A stretch of DNA of 64,000 bases from Phoronis australis (Eukaryota; Phoronida; Phoronidae), in the NCBI GenBank assembly GCA_002633005.1, contig NMRA01000380.1, positions 62,001 through 126,000 of the forward strand, given 5' to 3'. Of this stretch, positions 1 through 14,500 are shown piece after piece. The translations under genes and the position numbers were made by a program. The notes under the pieces are model-generated. The model had not been told where the DNA came from and made no database searches. It saw only the letters and a list, made by a program, of their open reading frames with translations. How positions within the stretch are numbered: the stretch's first letter is position 1; every line of letters starts with the position of its first letter.

Positions 1-2262
1 AATTATGAAGACTTGTCTAGGGTCGTCCAGTGTATATACGTGATGTTTTCAAGAAATTATGATCAGTGCCTATCAATTTCCCCATAAATTCTTTAATGAT
101 GATGATTCTTTGTTTTATACCGAGTCCATTGATACAAAAACGGTGATTTTATGTACGTGTTGTTCACCGTAATATTAAGAGGGTGATTTCCCCAATGTAG
201 TAATGAATTCTTAACCTCAATGTGAGCGTCTGATTTTGACTAGGATCTTGTCTCGCCAGGATACAGCTCTTGAACTCTGCCCACGAAACCGGTTACCTGG
301 AAATGTAGGTCTAAGTTGTCTGTTTTCTTTGAAAGGTTTCATGAGCTAGTTTTATATGACCCGGCTACAACGTGATTGGTCCGAGCAAAACGAGGTCATA
401 AGTTATCATTGAGTGTAGTAGGCCTACTCAAACCAAAAAAATTTACAAGTGATAAAACCGTCGTGTAATTTTAAGCATGCAATTTCAAAACCAGAATCGG
501 TCGAGTATTGGGCGTATGCAGCTTTGTTGGCCTGGTATACTTACACGTAGGTCCAGTTGTATACACGCCGATTAGTTACATCCAAACTGCATTAAGGGCC
601 GCCTCCCCATTGTAGGGAGCAATGAAGGTGACGTCATGAATATTCATTGGATACGAGTTTTGTACTACCCTTTGCAACCCTTACGTATAATTATGAATCT
701 GGTTATCACTACAAAAATAGTGTTATTGTGCAACGATATTTGCGTCTTGATATACAGCCAACTGGGTTATGAAGTGACTTACTGCAGCGAACATATTCTG
801 TATAACAATTTGATCGTTGCCAACTAGTCGAATTGAACAACATTTGAATTTTACTCAACAACTTCAGCCAACCTGTTCACATACTCATCAGACAATTTTA
901 TCAGCAGGCTACACATCTATGTGTTTTTAAAGGCCTTATGTATTTTTATTAACGTGTTTAATTTAAAACGCATCAGACGCATTTGCACTTTAATACAATT
1001 TGTCACATCGCAATGTTTTTTCAACGTCACGATGCGGTTTTAATGTCGGGAATTGAATTTATAATCGAAATTTTAACCTAGAACACTTACGAAAATCTGA
1101 AGTTTTCTATTGTCCACGTAAAGATTTGTTTATGTTATTACACCACAGACTACATGTATGCGTTTTTAAAGACCATATACGTGTTTATCAACGACATGTA
1201 TAATTTAAAAAACATTACATGTGACCCATTTGCACTTTACTTCAATTTGTCAAATAGCGATGCATTTTTCATTACCGTGCTTCAGCTTCACGTTTAGTGT
1301 CGCGTACAATCGAAATCTCAGCCGGGGAATACACGGAGGCTTTGTAGTTAACTATTTCCTAGCGGAAGCATTTGTTTGCTTGGTTTCTTTTTTGAAATGA
1401 GAATTGCCAGCCAATGGACGACTTTATCTACATTTACAAGTCATACAATATCAGTCTTGAGTTTTTGCTCGTCGCTTGCCTGCAAACCGGCAATAAAATT
1501 ATTTACATTGTACGTGCAAACAAAAGTCGAAAAACGTAACAATTGTTAAGCGTTTTGTATCAGGAAATTCCAATGAGGACCAGAGATGTATAATCAGAAA
1601 ACATCATCTTTAGGATACTAATGCGCCTCCTGGTATCCTGGCTTTTTGGATTTTTAGGAGTTGTTGTGTATGTATGAATTAAACATGCGCAAACAAAGAT
1701 TTCTCTACGATTTGCAATTACCACTTGTATTAACTTGCGCAAGCTCGCATGGATCATTATAGTACTGTCTCGTTTAGCTGGCTAAAACACAAACATCAAA
1801 TTGGGCCTTTTAGATACATAAAATTTGTTCATCATATTCTTTATTGTTAAAGGATGTCGTTTTCATTGAGACCATCAGCGCATTATGATAACGTTTTTGG
1901 GATTGGCTAAGGCCAAAATTGCGAATTCGAAAACTTCGCATGAACACAATTCCTGCAACTTGAGTTGCCGAATCATTCGGCAAAGAGAAATGTTTCCTTA
2001 AAACCCAAAGCCCGTCTATTCATATTCAAAATTGACAGAAACTAACAGCTAACTGCCCTTTTAAATAAAATCTCATGTTTTGTGATAGAACTAATGTTTT
2101 CATGAAAATTATCAGTACAGATATTGACATGAACACAGCACGTGATTTTAGCCTTCATAAAGGTTTTTGTGCACTTTTCAATCATGCGTCATTCAGCCAA
2201 AATTTGGTAACCTCAATATTATGATCGTCTCGAAAAATTAGATATTAAATGTTGTATAGGCG
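1..2262. other. Upstream DNA, no gene seen
   Basis: AT-rich, with short random frames only. The only structure noticed is the tandem duplication at 908-1325. Confidence 0.5.
908..1325. repeat. Diverged tandem duplication, period about 240 bp
   Basis: Copies at about 908-1085 and 1149-1325 share the order TTTTTAAAG, CGTGTTTA, ATTTGCACTTTA, CAATTTGTCA and a later AATCGAAAT. Confidence 0.6.
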
Positions 2263-2874
2263 GGACTGGATATGAACATTAAGAAAACAAAAGTGATGGT
2301 GATATCAAAAAGGATGGTCTTAAGGCAAACATAGAGATGAATGAAAAGAGAATGGAGCAAGAGGCATTTTAAATACCTAGGTCAACATGTCACACGGGAT
2401 GGCAGAAGTGATGAAGAAATAAGGATACATGTACGCATCGCAGTGGCAAAATCAAGGTCCTTCTCAATGACAGGAGTGCTAACATCAAAGAACATCTCCT
2501 TCACTCTTAGAACAAGACTTGTGATATGCTACATACATTCTGTTCTGCTTTACGGATCTGAGACGTGGACAATGAATAAAAACCGGGGGAAAATAGAGAA
2601 TTTTGAAATGTCGACTTTCAGACGGGTGGCAAGAATCAGCTGGACAGAAAGAAAGACCAACAAAGATGTTTGTAACTTGCTCAAAATTAAACCATCACTC
2701 CAGAATACAATCCAAACAAGAAAACTGGAACAATTTGGTCACATTGAAAGACATGACACCATGTGGCTGGATGACATCAAGGACTGGACGAATCTATCAC
2801 TGCAAGAATGTACCAGAAAGGTAAAGAGCAGAGCAGAATGGCCGACCATTTCAAGTCGACCTCTAAATAGATGA
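2263..2874 (+). mobile_element. Reverse-transcriptase C-terminal fragment of a non-LTR retrotransposon (dead)
   Basis: The frame reads GLDMNIKKTKVMVISK, two stops, then FKYLGQHVTRDGRSDEEI, SVLLYGSETWTM and ISWTERKTN. These are the post-catalytic motifs of the endonuclease/reverse-transcriptase type of LINE. The N-terminal endonuclease and catalytic parts are absent, and in-frame stops near 2332-2340 break the frame. Confidence 0.8.
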
Positions 2875-4594
2875 CACCACATGATGGACGTGGGTGAAGC
2901 TGATTCCTGATCAAATCACGTGGTACTGAGCAAATGTGAAAGATGGCAGTTTTACCATTAACAAGTATTGATTCAAACTTCTAACGATGCCTCCTCAACG
3001 TAATTCAAAAGCAGATGATGACAATTTGCTAGACTTGAACAAAAAATGGTCTGTTTTCCCGGGATTTGGGCTTCTTCCGCAATAAGACTCATCAGTGTTA
3101 ATGGATTCCACGAATAAGTTGAATCAAGGTGTCGCTTGTGAAAATTCATCTCTGCAAATTTAACAGAAAAAGTAAGGGGTTTTAATTCGTACGGTTAGCA
3201 ACATTGTATAATACAAATTATAATTTTATAGCCATTTTGGAAAATTTTCTCAGTCTAAATGTACCCCGTGAACGGATTGTGGCCACGGTACGTTTTCGTT
3301 GTTCAAATTCCAACTGTTTATTGGAGTAGGCAAACACTAAGATAATGCCTGGGCAGATAATTTGTCTCCTTCCTGTCCTCATATTTTACAGGGTGATATC
3401 CATTTAATTTTTGATTAGCGAAATACATATATAGATCTTAGATACAGGTATATTGACACAATTTTAGGTACCCTGCCACATAAATTTATTAAATTAATGA
3501 CAACAACTGATAATGAAGGAACTATAAATCCTGTTTTTTTATCCTTTTGACGTCGTGAGAACTTACATGTACATGTACATGAATATGGGAATGCTGTTTT
3601 TGGATGAACCTGTGACCTTTACTACAGAAATAATATTGATTGCTTGCAAAAAATGCTGAAACTTGAATTTGTACTTTTCTAGTACCCGTGACTCTTGTAT
3701 TCGAACAAAATGCCCAGACCAAAAGCCTACAGGCGGGCTATAGTCATTTTCATGGGTCCATGCATGCACTCTGGGTGACTAATAAATCTGTATATTAATT
3801 AATAAAGGAACTAAACGGAAATTCGTTAACAATGCAAAATTCAAAAATAATTTACATTCTATTAGTCAGCAGTTGTACGAATTGCCGTTTTCCTTTACAC
3901 GCAGCACGCGAATCTTTGAAATATTTTTAAATGCGATGACAAACATAATCGGTATTAAGGCCAAAAGACATATTTTGGGATTACTGTCGGATGGGATAGA
4001 CGACTTGATGTCATTAGCTCTGATCAGTGCTGTAAAGCAACGAAAGTGTTGGGTTTTATGATGTTCCATATAATCGATGAAGTCAAGACACGTGCCTTAC
4101 CATTTAAATTCTATCAATGGTAGCCTTCCCTTCACGTTTACCAATTTAGAACACAGGATAAGTTTCCTCAGTCGAACTATTGCACTTACATATCAACATT
4201 TCGTAATTTTTAGCCTTATTTTTTAACGTGTTTGGGACTTCCAAGGAAACTTCATTTGTTAAACATGTTAGCCACAGCTGAGCGAGTACCCATCGTGCAT
4301 GAGTCAGCTGTCAATCATTACGGCGTCCATTTTAGGTGGTGGTGCACCACCAAAATTAAAAATTTGGCTAAAAATGGTTTCATACTCGTTTAAGTTCGAA
4401 ACTACTTGGAGTTGTATTGAATGAACAATGTCTCGACTTTTAGAAACAAGAAGATTCATCTGTTTTCGCGGCAACCACATTTTCTCATTCATCAACAAAA
4501 AACGCTCTTGTTAATTTTTGGGTGTTACGACTCGCGTTCGACAGAAACGCTCCGGGTAAGTCTTTGTGTGTTGCCGCAAATATTTCAACGGTTG

Positions 4595-4675
4595 GGCTTA
4601 GACCCAGATGCCCCGCTTTATGTCCCGCTTCTTAATCCATTTGTTCCCTTTTTAGTTGCTGAATGTTGACCGTAA
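4595..4675. repeat. Dispersed repeat, copy at 54543-54632
   Basis: Shares GACCCAGATGCCCCGCTTTA-like text, AATCCATTTGT and AATGTTGACC in the same order with 54543-54632. Confidence 0.55.
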
Positions 4676-5262
4676 CAATTCTTTAACTGGTAGATTTTTG
4701 CCCATTTCTTTATCTATTCGAAAACTTTTATCCTCAAAATCTGAAATAGTTTCTCGTATTTTGATTTTTTAATCCGAATAATCAATTGTATCAAATGACA
4801 CCAAAGGTCCAATTACTTATAAAAATATAAAGATTTATGATTTTGGATAAATGCCTGACTAAATTATCCACTGCAGGTGTGAGGGATCCATACTTCGAAA
4901 CCTTTGTCTAGGGTAACAATCCCTTGAATCGTAGCCATTTATATGACCGCTGTGGTTCATTTTCTTCTTAGGTTACAATTACACGCTGTTATTTTTCGCA
5001 TTTTGGTAACACTCTTGGTTATTAGTATTAAAAAGATATTTTTAACCAGTCAGGTATGCTAAAGGATAATTACATATGAATTAAATTATTTATCTTTTGC
5101 TTCTTGTAAAATTATCAAGACCTGACAAAGGTCTGTCATACAATTTGGTTGAAAAATGGTGGTGTTGCGCAAAAATTTAATGAGATATTAAATAACATAG
5201 CAAGTAGAGTGGCACTCTACATTTTTTTCTGATTTTGGAATTGAAAAACCAGCCTCCCATTC

Positions 5263-5412
5263 AGTAAGGCTAGGACCTCGCTAAAAAGCAAGACTTCGCG
5301 AGATTACGTGAGATATTGCCGTGTATTTTAAATGAGACCACACGAATTTGGCTAGATTTTAGCTACATGTATTTCCTAGCGTTGGTCCTAGAATTAATGA
5401 ACACACGCCAGG
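5263..5412. repeat. Dispersed repeat of about 150 bp, second copy at 43226-43372
   Basis: Both copies run AGTAAGGCT..GACCTCGCTAAAA, AAGACTTCGCGAGATTA, ACGTGAGATATTGC, GATTTTAGCTA and ACACGCC in order. The 109-aa frame at 5316-5645 starts inside the repeat and is not a gene. Confidence 0.7.
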
Positions 5413-5969
5413 TGGAGTTTAGTCCAACAGTCTGTTCCACATACAAAAATGAAGAGCATAATGGGCCAAAGATTTCAAAAACCTTTCAAAAAAATCCTAT
5501 TGAAACTGATTCCAAAGTCAATTTTTCCACTTTTCACGACTATCGGAAGTGCATAAAGTCACTTGAAAAAACGAGCCACGATATGCTTAATCAGCGTTTT
5601 CACCCCAAAGCCACCATTTGCATGCAATTGCTAAGAACTGAGTGACAGAGCATTCGCCAAAAATTCTCCAGATTCTGGAAATTATGTGAAAGGTGGATGT
5701 CGACCAGATCAGTTTTTCACAAATCCATAGAGTCTGAAGGGTACCTGTATTTCCTGCTAAATTTCAACTTCCCGATTGCAAGCACTAAAAGCTTAACTAA
5801 AGTCACGACTGAAAAAGTGGGTCAAGGGGTCAACGGTGGACACTATTTCATTCAGAATAGATTCGGAAATCAAGAAAATGCCATTTGTAGTCTTCACATG
5901 CAGCACAAGACTTAAAATGCCAACACGAAAACTTTTAATGAAATTGGGGCAGCTAAATTCAACTGTGCC

Positions 5970-6476
5970 ACCAGCCTCGTCCCCACACCTCACGATGGCG
6001 CTGATCGGTTTAGCCATTTGAGGATTGGTTATGGGAAATGAAATGTGTCAGAATTCTGACACATTTTTACGGAAATCCCCGGAATATCACGAGTAATACA
6101 ATTTTGAATTTTTTTTAAGTTATGTATAGAAATGAAAACTAACGGTATATTACAACAGTTTAGGTCTGACTTTTTGTAAATAAACTGCTGTACATGTACA
6201 TGTATCTTGATTACAAAAAAATATTTTCAATGGTACTATTAATAAAAAGAATTGAAAAGAAGTGCTCCAACAACATTTATTTCAGTCAATATCCAAAATA
6301 ATGTCTTCTGCTTCATAAATGGTTTTTAAAAAATGCCTCTGAAACTAATTGAAATATGCATTTGTTTTAATGACGCCAAGGCAGCGGTCAATCATTGCCC
6401 AGAAAGGAATTCCCATAACCAAGCCTCAAATGGCTAAACAGATCAGCGTCATCTTGATGCTTGGGGATGAGGCTCT
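5970..6476. repeat. Long inverted repeat, arms of about 65-70 bp
   Basis: 5970-6040 (GCGCTGATCGGTTTAGCCAT...) is matched in reverse complement by 6411-6476 (ATGGCTAAACAGATCAGCGT...). The loop is about 370 bp. The arms also share GCCTCGTCCCC / GGGGATGAGGC. Confidence 0.7.
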
Positions 6477-9400
6477 GTGCAAGCTGCACACGCCGGAATA
6501 AACGTTTGCAAACAACTGTTATGCATGCGTGGCGCAACGTCAGCGCCGTGAAATTGCAGGTGACATTCCACGGATAGAGTTCAATGACAACACGTAATCG
6601 AGAGCGAAAGTCCAGGTGGGCAGTTCTCAAAAATCACTAATCGTTGCAAGTGACCCGACAAAAATTGCCCTGTCATTATAGACACCATAAGGAACTCCTC
6701 GGATATTTCCGTAGCCTAATTTTTGTCTCTCAGACGTGTTATTTGTCTCTGCATGTGAGAACTCCATTGTTCACAACAAAGGGCAAGCTTTGGTCAAGTG
6801 ACGGCTAAACGCATGCCTTCAGTACTGGTTCCTAGCTTCAGCCCAGCAGATCTCAACAGCCTTACGCACAGGCCTCTTTAACTCTTAGTCTGCCTCAAGA
6901 TGTTTTGTTTGTTTGTTTTTAAGCCAGTTATCATAGGGTGATCCCGTGCATTCTCTATTTTGAGAAGTTACATGGCGTGGTATGATGTTTGCACCTACAC
7001 AGATTTGAAGCGCATGCGAAGGATCATTTGAGAGTACGAAATTACTCAAGGTGTTCCGGATGAGAAGCCTCCGGGAAACGTTTGGGTCAGCAGAACAGGT
7101 CGAGTATCGTCCGATACATTGTATGCGACCAGGGCGTTACCACCATGTTGTAAAGAACGCGATTTATATGATTTTGTATGCAATGTTCACACTGTGTTAT
7201 TGTTTGAACGATATCCATATTATTGTATTTCACCGGGACCGATATCCTATTATTCAATGGTAAATGGTATGAAATCATATCTTCCTTCCGCAATGGAGTG
7301 CATGTACCATAAAGCGTTTAGCCTGGTTGCCAAGGGTTTTCCAAGGAGGGATTGCACTAGTTGTCACCTTTGGCCAAGAGGAGCGAGTGGTGGGGAAATT
7401 TGAGCAACAACCCTACGCTACCTACAACACTAACAGACTATTCAAAACTAGAGTCAACCCTCAAAAACAGATATAGAAACAATTAATTGAATTTTATTTA
7501 TCGTGGTGGCATGTGCAAATGCACACAGGGCAGTCACGACAAGTCGTTTTAAACCAAAGATCTATAATGCGCAGCGTTGTTCATGTTAATGAACAATATT
7601 ATTTCAACCAACAATGATAATGATAACGAGTAAAGAAATAACAATAAGTAAAAAAATTAATGTGCATTGCAATTGTGAAAACTGAGCCTTTAAGGTTGAC
7701 ATAAATTAGAACAGCTTATACTTATTTAATAAATGTCTCGTCTAAAAAACAACATAAATCAAAAACGTACTTGTTTTTATTATGAGAAAGTGCCAGACAC
7801 TTCAGTTTGAATTAACTGTTTTGTCTGCGGTTATGGAATTCTACTTAAAAGAAGAAATCCTCCTCTTAACCGTCTGAAAATATGTGGAAAACTGGTGACA
7901 ACCTAAGCAGTAAGACAATTTCGTACTTGCCATGAATGTGAATCCTAGTTTTTTTTAGATATGCCGCTTGAGATTAAGTAAAACTTGATGTGTCAAAGTG
8001 ATGATATTTCACTTAGCCCATTACAAACTTGTTTCGCTTGACGCGTAGTTCAAACGGATGGTTTAATTATGATTTACAAGGTGAAATTAAGGCGTGACGA
8101 GTTCGGAAGGATCGGTGTATTTCGTTCCTGTACTCAGAAAATTAATAAGTTGGCGGATGACGTAGGATCATGCATCGTGCGTTTCCCACAAAAGAATGTC
8201 TACTTGTACATGTAAGACGTCATGCGTTTTAGTTAACTACGCGTGAGAGAGTATCGCCGTTATCCGTGGTCCACATAACAGGCCGTCTATATGACGACGG
8301 CTGAGAAAATTTCTTGACAAATTCAGTGTCGAAAGTACGTGACATTGTACTTACCCACTTATTGTTTTCCAATAGATTTAAGACTATGTCAAATTTGCCA
8401 CGGAACACTGGTTTTGATGGCAAAAACAACAGATCTAAACATCGCAGGAGAAATGGAATCACTTGTAATGCAGGGGGATGTCTGGCAAGATCTTTTATGA
8501 TCTTAACCACCATTTTCCCATAGAGGTGTATGTACGAAATTAATAAAGTTTTAACAAATTAATTCCATACTGGCATTGCTCAATACAAACAGGGCTGTAC
8601 ATTTCGCTAAGTGTTACTCTGGGCGGATTGCCAACTCGGGCGATCCGTGTGTAGAGAGTGAGACAAATTTTGTACATCATTTACTAGATTGCTGATAGAA
8701 AAAGCCTAGTTTTGCAGTCTTGTGTGCCCAATGGTATATTTTGCTCTAAATTTTTTTCACAACTCTTGTTGCACAAAAGTCATGTCGTCAAACTTTATCC
8801 GATGGCTGCCAAGACTGATTATACACGTTTCTCGTTTTCCCGTGTCATTAGACAGGTTACATGTACGTGACATTTTAGTTACGTGCTTTCGACAGGATAT
8901 AATGAACACGGTGAATTGTTGTTATCACAGTTTAAACTCGTGTAACGTACGGCGGTCACAGCATGTGCATGTATAGTCAAGGTGCAATGTACTCTTACAT
9001 ATGGTAACACATTCAACAGTTACCGGAGACTGAAATCCCGAAAACTGATTAAGCGCTACTGCTAACACATAGATAGACGTTTCTAAAAATCATGTCGTTG
9101 GACACCATGCCTGAACTTTTCAACTACATACAGCGTACCCGGCGAAGCCAGCATGCGAAAGAAAATACATTCACGTATGAAAATCCACGTATTTTTCATG
9201 AACTCTGAACAGTTGTTGAAGTCTTATCAAAACACATGTTTAGAGGCTATTTCTGCTTTTGGTAACTTTCACTGATTCCCTTTCTTGGAAATTGTGCATT
9301 TCCTATGTAATTTTGATCGGGCTCACTAAATCTGGACGATTTGCAAACGCTTCTTGGCAATTCTAGGTGAGGTATTTATGTACTAAAACGACGGAAGAAC

Positions 9401-11534
9401 CGTTTGTAGTTAGTTATATGTACCTTTTAAACAGAGAGGTTTTTCTTCACTTTCAGACAATATTAAGCATACAGTCAGCAGGGAATTTCCAAACTAAAAA
9501 GGTTCGAGATGGAGAGAATTCGTGACAGGACGAGTGTGTAGATTTTTCTTTAATGCAACGGTGTAAGACTTTTCGCCTTTTTCGGCAAGTCGATCATAAC
9601 AACGCATACCAATGTAATTTACAAAATACTTTTCTATATTAACCAAAAAAGTGTGAACATTTAGTATTTTTAGACGGTAACAGCTTGGGATGGTTTCGTT
9701 TAATATGAACTCAAACAACCAATTTAAACATCCTCAAGGTTGTTTTCTATTGCGCAAATGTCACTTGTGTGTAGTAAACAAGCGAAGGTTTTCGAATTAT
9801 ATTCTAATTAATTATCACCGGTAGCATGACAAGCTAATAAATTATGCATTTTACTGCATTGGAAATGCATTGCTCTTTTGACCGGAGAAATTCTGACTTG
9901 TGCATTTTCCTGTTCTAATATATTGCTCTTTTGACCCTCTTAAGATATATATAAATAAGTGTTTTCGAGCAATTCGAGCAGGATTTTCTGACCAGTTCCA
10001 GACGTAACTTTGATGCCGGCTTTCTTATACAGAATCAAGGTAAATAAATTATTTTTGTTCAAATCACTGTACATTTTGCACGTTGTATAGCATACCGTGC
10101 ACCACACAATATTTTTCGTTCTTGTGATTGTAGACCAGTGAAAGTGATGAGAGTCAAATTTAGAACTTGGACGCTTAACCGTTATCCTGATATGGTAAAA
10201 TAGTTTAGCACTTAATCGAAAAATTAGACTTTGGAACTTTTCGTCAAACTCATTATGGATCGCCTTGATTAGCACCAGCTTAATCCACACGTACACGAAT
10301 CAAGCAACCTAAAACACTTGAAGTCTTATTCGGGCTCCCAGTGGTTCAATAGAGATTAGATTTGCTCAGAACCACCTTTTCAATGTTAACACTTGCGATA
10401 GGATGTCGTTCTGCATGTATCGATGTTTGCTTAGGCGTGCTTGAAATTGCACCGTTCAAATACTAAGGATGGTGATGCAATTAGATGTAAATATGCGAAA
10501 TACCGACCAAAAATTATTGCTGGATGGTGTTGATTTTTTAAAGTTATTAGTTTTTACCAGAGTTATCAAACAACAAAATCCATTGTGTTTTTGCGACTTC
10601 ACTACCAATGGCAAATTCTTGGCGTTGTCTCACATAAATTCGTGTTTGAATTACTCATCTATATTTCAAATGGCAATCTCCATCAGCACGACGTCTGAAT
10701 GCGACCATGAAGGTGTCATGTTCGAATCCCTGTGGAGCTGAACTCATAAAACTATTTTTCTCACTGATAAGTTGACTTTGAAGTTGATTTTGATTACACT
10801 TGTGCGACAGATTGGGAAATGTTAAGGTGGCCCAAACGGCTTTATTTGTTATCTCGCAACTGATTTCAGTTTAAATATAAGGAAATGTAAAAGCATGACA
10901 TATTTTACCTACCGACTTACCTGTCTCAAAACAATTGAGGTAGGGTAAGGAATGTTAATAGTATGTTAAAGACGGTTTAGCACCTACTTGAAAGCGTTAT
11001 TTATGGCCAAATATCTACGAAATAATATATTTTTATTCTGCTGGGTGTTCGACATAATTGAGCCAATTACCAAACGACCAGCCGGCAGTTGGATTTTGAG
11101 GTAAACCATGTGTCGTCGTGCAATTCTTGACATGGCAAAAAAGAAAAGAACACCCATAATAAAATAACGGTATCATTACCATGACCAAATTTTTTCTCAT
11201 ATAAATTTCCATTTGTCGAAATTATCATTTCGCTTTTGTTTCATGGAATCTTTGAGTTTTTTCATCAAAACCATAAAATTGCTTTTTAGAAGCGCTCAGG
11301 ATAAATAGCATATTTCAATAATAACTCTTAATAGCGTGTTGGAGAGCAGCGCTCACACTTAACATCTGAAACTCATGTGAATTCGATAATAAGTCATTTC
11401 CGATTTGAAGTGTTCCTAATTTAGCAAAATTTGATATTCTACTGGGGTCCAACATAACAGTGGTTTTAGAAAGTAAATCTTTGTTTTTGTTTTAAGATAC
11501 AAACATTAGTTTGTCGACATTTCAGGCCGTCAAC

Positions 11535-11577
11535 ATGAGAATTCTCTTTCTGGCAATGGCAGTGGTGATGGTGCAAG
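11535..11577 (+). CDS. Gene A exon 1: signal peptide
   Basis: The ATG opens a hydrophobic leader, MRILFLAMAVVMVQ, with Arg at position 2 and a likely cleavage site after the next residue (Gly). The exon ends CAA G before GTATGT, leaving phase 1. The start is chosen because the leader is a textbook signal peptide in phase with the array, and because gene B has a matching leader ending in ATVLMQ at the same phase. Confidence 0.78.
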
Positions 11578-14500
11578 GTATGTACGTGGTGTTCGTGTTC
11601 AGTAAACAAATGTATACCCAATTGAAATGGAATGTCACAAACGGATGGTATCAGAAGTTCTGAAGGTAAATATTCGTCTGCCCTAAAACAGCTGGGACGT
11701 GACCCTATTTGAGTCAGTGCATTGTTTGCAATGACGCATGAGCCTAAATTAGTAATCTAACTCATTTTTTGAAGAAACGGGTTTTGTCTATAGTCCAAAC
11801 CAAGCTATGATATGTGTTGACTTTTCATAAACCTTTTACAACGCCAAAAGCTCTGGATTTCGTAAAGTGAAACGAATCATAAAAATGGCTACCCTTGGTA
11901 GACTTGGCCGATTCCACCCGGTCATCCGGCTAGGGCAATTGACGTATAGCCAGCATTTTGAGTGACGGCTTAACTGACCAATCAGAACGCAGCATTCTTG
12001 ACACACTTCGTTTCCTAACAGAACGTTGCTGGGTAAAACTTATTGTTTGTTTGTCGAATTTTCACCAGTGACAGAACTTGCGAAAGGTCAATTAAAGGTT
12101 CCAGACTATTGTCTCGGCGGAACCGCCAAAGTTAACCGAGTGCAGCTAATGAAGGGTGGTGTAATATAAAACTCAAAAAACGACGTGTTCTGGGAAAAAG
12201 CTAACTCGCAATCCATGTATGCAATAGATCTAAGAGTATTTACACAAAAGCTGCAACAAATGGAAAGTTTGTGGAACATATTCGTATAAATTCTGCCTAT
12301 CAAAACAAAGCATTTGGTAGTTGCAATGTCCACTAAATTATGAGTATTTAGAGAAACACTGCTACAAATGGAAAGTTTGTGGACATATTCGTTTATTCTG
12401 CCTATCAAAACAAAACATTTGGGAGTTGCAATGTCCATTGAAATTAAGTGTTCAGACGGGGACTTGGAACAACCTATTTCGAAACTTGGATCCGCCGAAC
12501 AAAATTGAAATTTTGTTTTAAGTTACGAGGAAAGATAAACTCCTTTGTAACACCTATCATTTCAATCATTACTTGATAAAGAAAGTTTACTGCTCCATGA
12601 AGTGAACTGTATACCTGAAAGGCCATGTAACATCGATTCATCATCTCCGGACAACATTGGTGAGACTCACATATTCTTTCAAACCCGTGAACTCAAACAT
12701 TGACTATGAACTTTCCCTGGCTGTAATACAGTGTGTGTCCAGAAAGAGTTTTTTGAAGAACGCGTTTCGAAACCTTGTTCCGCAGATATGTAATGAAATT
12801 TCGTTTCATGTTTGTAGGTGCACCGCGTAACCTCCGGGGATATGACTGTGCGAACGATTTCAGATGTCGTAAGTAATTATTCGGTGACGTTGCATATTTC
12901 ATTATTTTATCTCCAAAGGCCAATGTCTCAACAGTCAAAGTTAACAATGAGCCAAGGGCAAAGCTTTATGGGAAATGTTATTGTCAAGCCTGGCACAAAA
13001 CTCGTCTGGAGTTGGGTTAAGAGACGTGGTCGGACGTTTTGACTAGAATTTATAAAGTTCCCTGATGGCATTGTGAATAAAAACGTGGCTTTGGCTTCGT
13101 TCATTTATTGCCGGGGTTCTTATGTTCGACTCTTTAGAAATTTTGAATACCAGAGTCGTGACTAACTAAGCCTCTTGTTCACCAGGCCCGTCAGAGGTCA
13201 GTAATGTAGTAAGCCAACTAGTAGCTATACTGTAAGGCGTAGCTCATGTAGAAAACAACCATACGTCAAAATCATGCAGTGGCAGAATAAAAACTTCTAG
13301 GGCATTTCAAGCAACAGTCTTGTCTGACGTGTTTAATAGTCTGACGGTCAATAACGCCAACCACTCACGATAACATGTCACTGTCGCACTTGTGCAACGG
13401 AAACTGAGCTTGCCTTAGTCGGCAATGCTGAAAATTCTGATTGAACGGTCGCGAGATAACTTGCGAGAACATAGTAACAACTTGTTTGATGTTGATCTTA
13501 TCTTGCCTGATCTTGGCCAAGTTGCAAGACGGTCAGGGTTACTGAAAAAATCTCAGAAAAGAACTGTGGAAGAGTTTTTGCGTATGCGACCATCCCTGGA
13601 GGTCACCGAGCTGAAAGTGTTACCCAAGTAGGAAGATGGCTAAGTTTCCTGCTTCTGCAGCGTTCGTTTTTCCCGACCTCTTTGGATGTTGGGAAACCAC
13701 CGTTATGTTGAATACTTCTCTTACGCTTGCAAGCGTCTTATAATCTGCATTTATCTGATCGTAGAATGTGTTAATGGCGGCACATACTGCCCTGGAGAGC
13801 ACAGAGTTTGCAAAAACAGACAGTGCGTTTGTAAAGACGGTTACGTGGAAGTAAACGGAGTTTGCCAAGGTAAGTGACTATGTTAATGGAGTGTCATAGA
13901 ATCATTGTAAAAGCTTTTTAATCTTAAAGTAACGTAGGAGACTAACAGCTTTTTGGTGATTTCAAACAGACTTCGTTCTGCCCATGCTATTAAGTTATGA
14001 AATCAAAGATTCACCACATCTTAATCGTGCCACAAAATGGCCCGAGTATTACGACTGTCATACGTGTAGTTGTCGATATTTCCATGCAGATTTGATTATT
14101 TCCCCGTATGCGTGAATGTTCATGTATTCATGCTTGCAAGTGTTCAAGGGTCGAACACAACGGACTTACATGGCCATGAGCATGTAAATGTTACTGTCGT
14201 TCTTTTCAGAGGACAAACCTTGTGAGGAAGGTGGAAGTCGGTGTAACGGTGGCAAAATATGTGACAAAGAGCAAAAGAAATGTGTCTGTCCCCCTGGAAC
14301 CATCTGGTATCAGAATAGTTGTCAACGTGAGTGCCTCGATGGTTTTCTTTGGGAACCTCACTGCAGCATTTTCAGATGAGGTGGCAACATCACCAAATTC
14401 ACTTTAAAACTAATCTATGGATTGCACCGGTTACCTTTTCAAAGAGCAAGAAAAGTCTAATTTCTGGAAAGTACACGTACATGTACATGTGCATTGTACT

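Larger units (their letters stand above)
2875..11520. other. Upstream region of gene A, no gene recognised
   Basis: Holds dispersed repeats (4595-4675, 5263-5412), an inverted repeat (5970-6476) and short random frames. No splice-bounded exon with domain motifs was seen. The gene A promoter and 5' non-coding exon probably lie in the last part, but I cannot place them. Confidence 0.45.

Noticed and set aside
5316-5645. 109-aa forward frame
   Set aside because: Begins inside a dispersed repeat that has another copy at 43.2 kb; no domain.
6388-6630. 80-aa reverse-strand frame
   Set aside because: Overlaps the arm of a long inverted repeat; no domain.
9940-10296. 118-aa reverse-strand frame upstream of gene A
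   Set aside because: Low-complexity, AT-driven composition with no motif and no promoter or splice evidence.
10469-10741. 90-aa forward frame 0.8 kb upstream of gene A
   Set aside because: Considered as a 5' exon or small gene, but there is no signal peptide, family motif or convincing splice link to exon 1.
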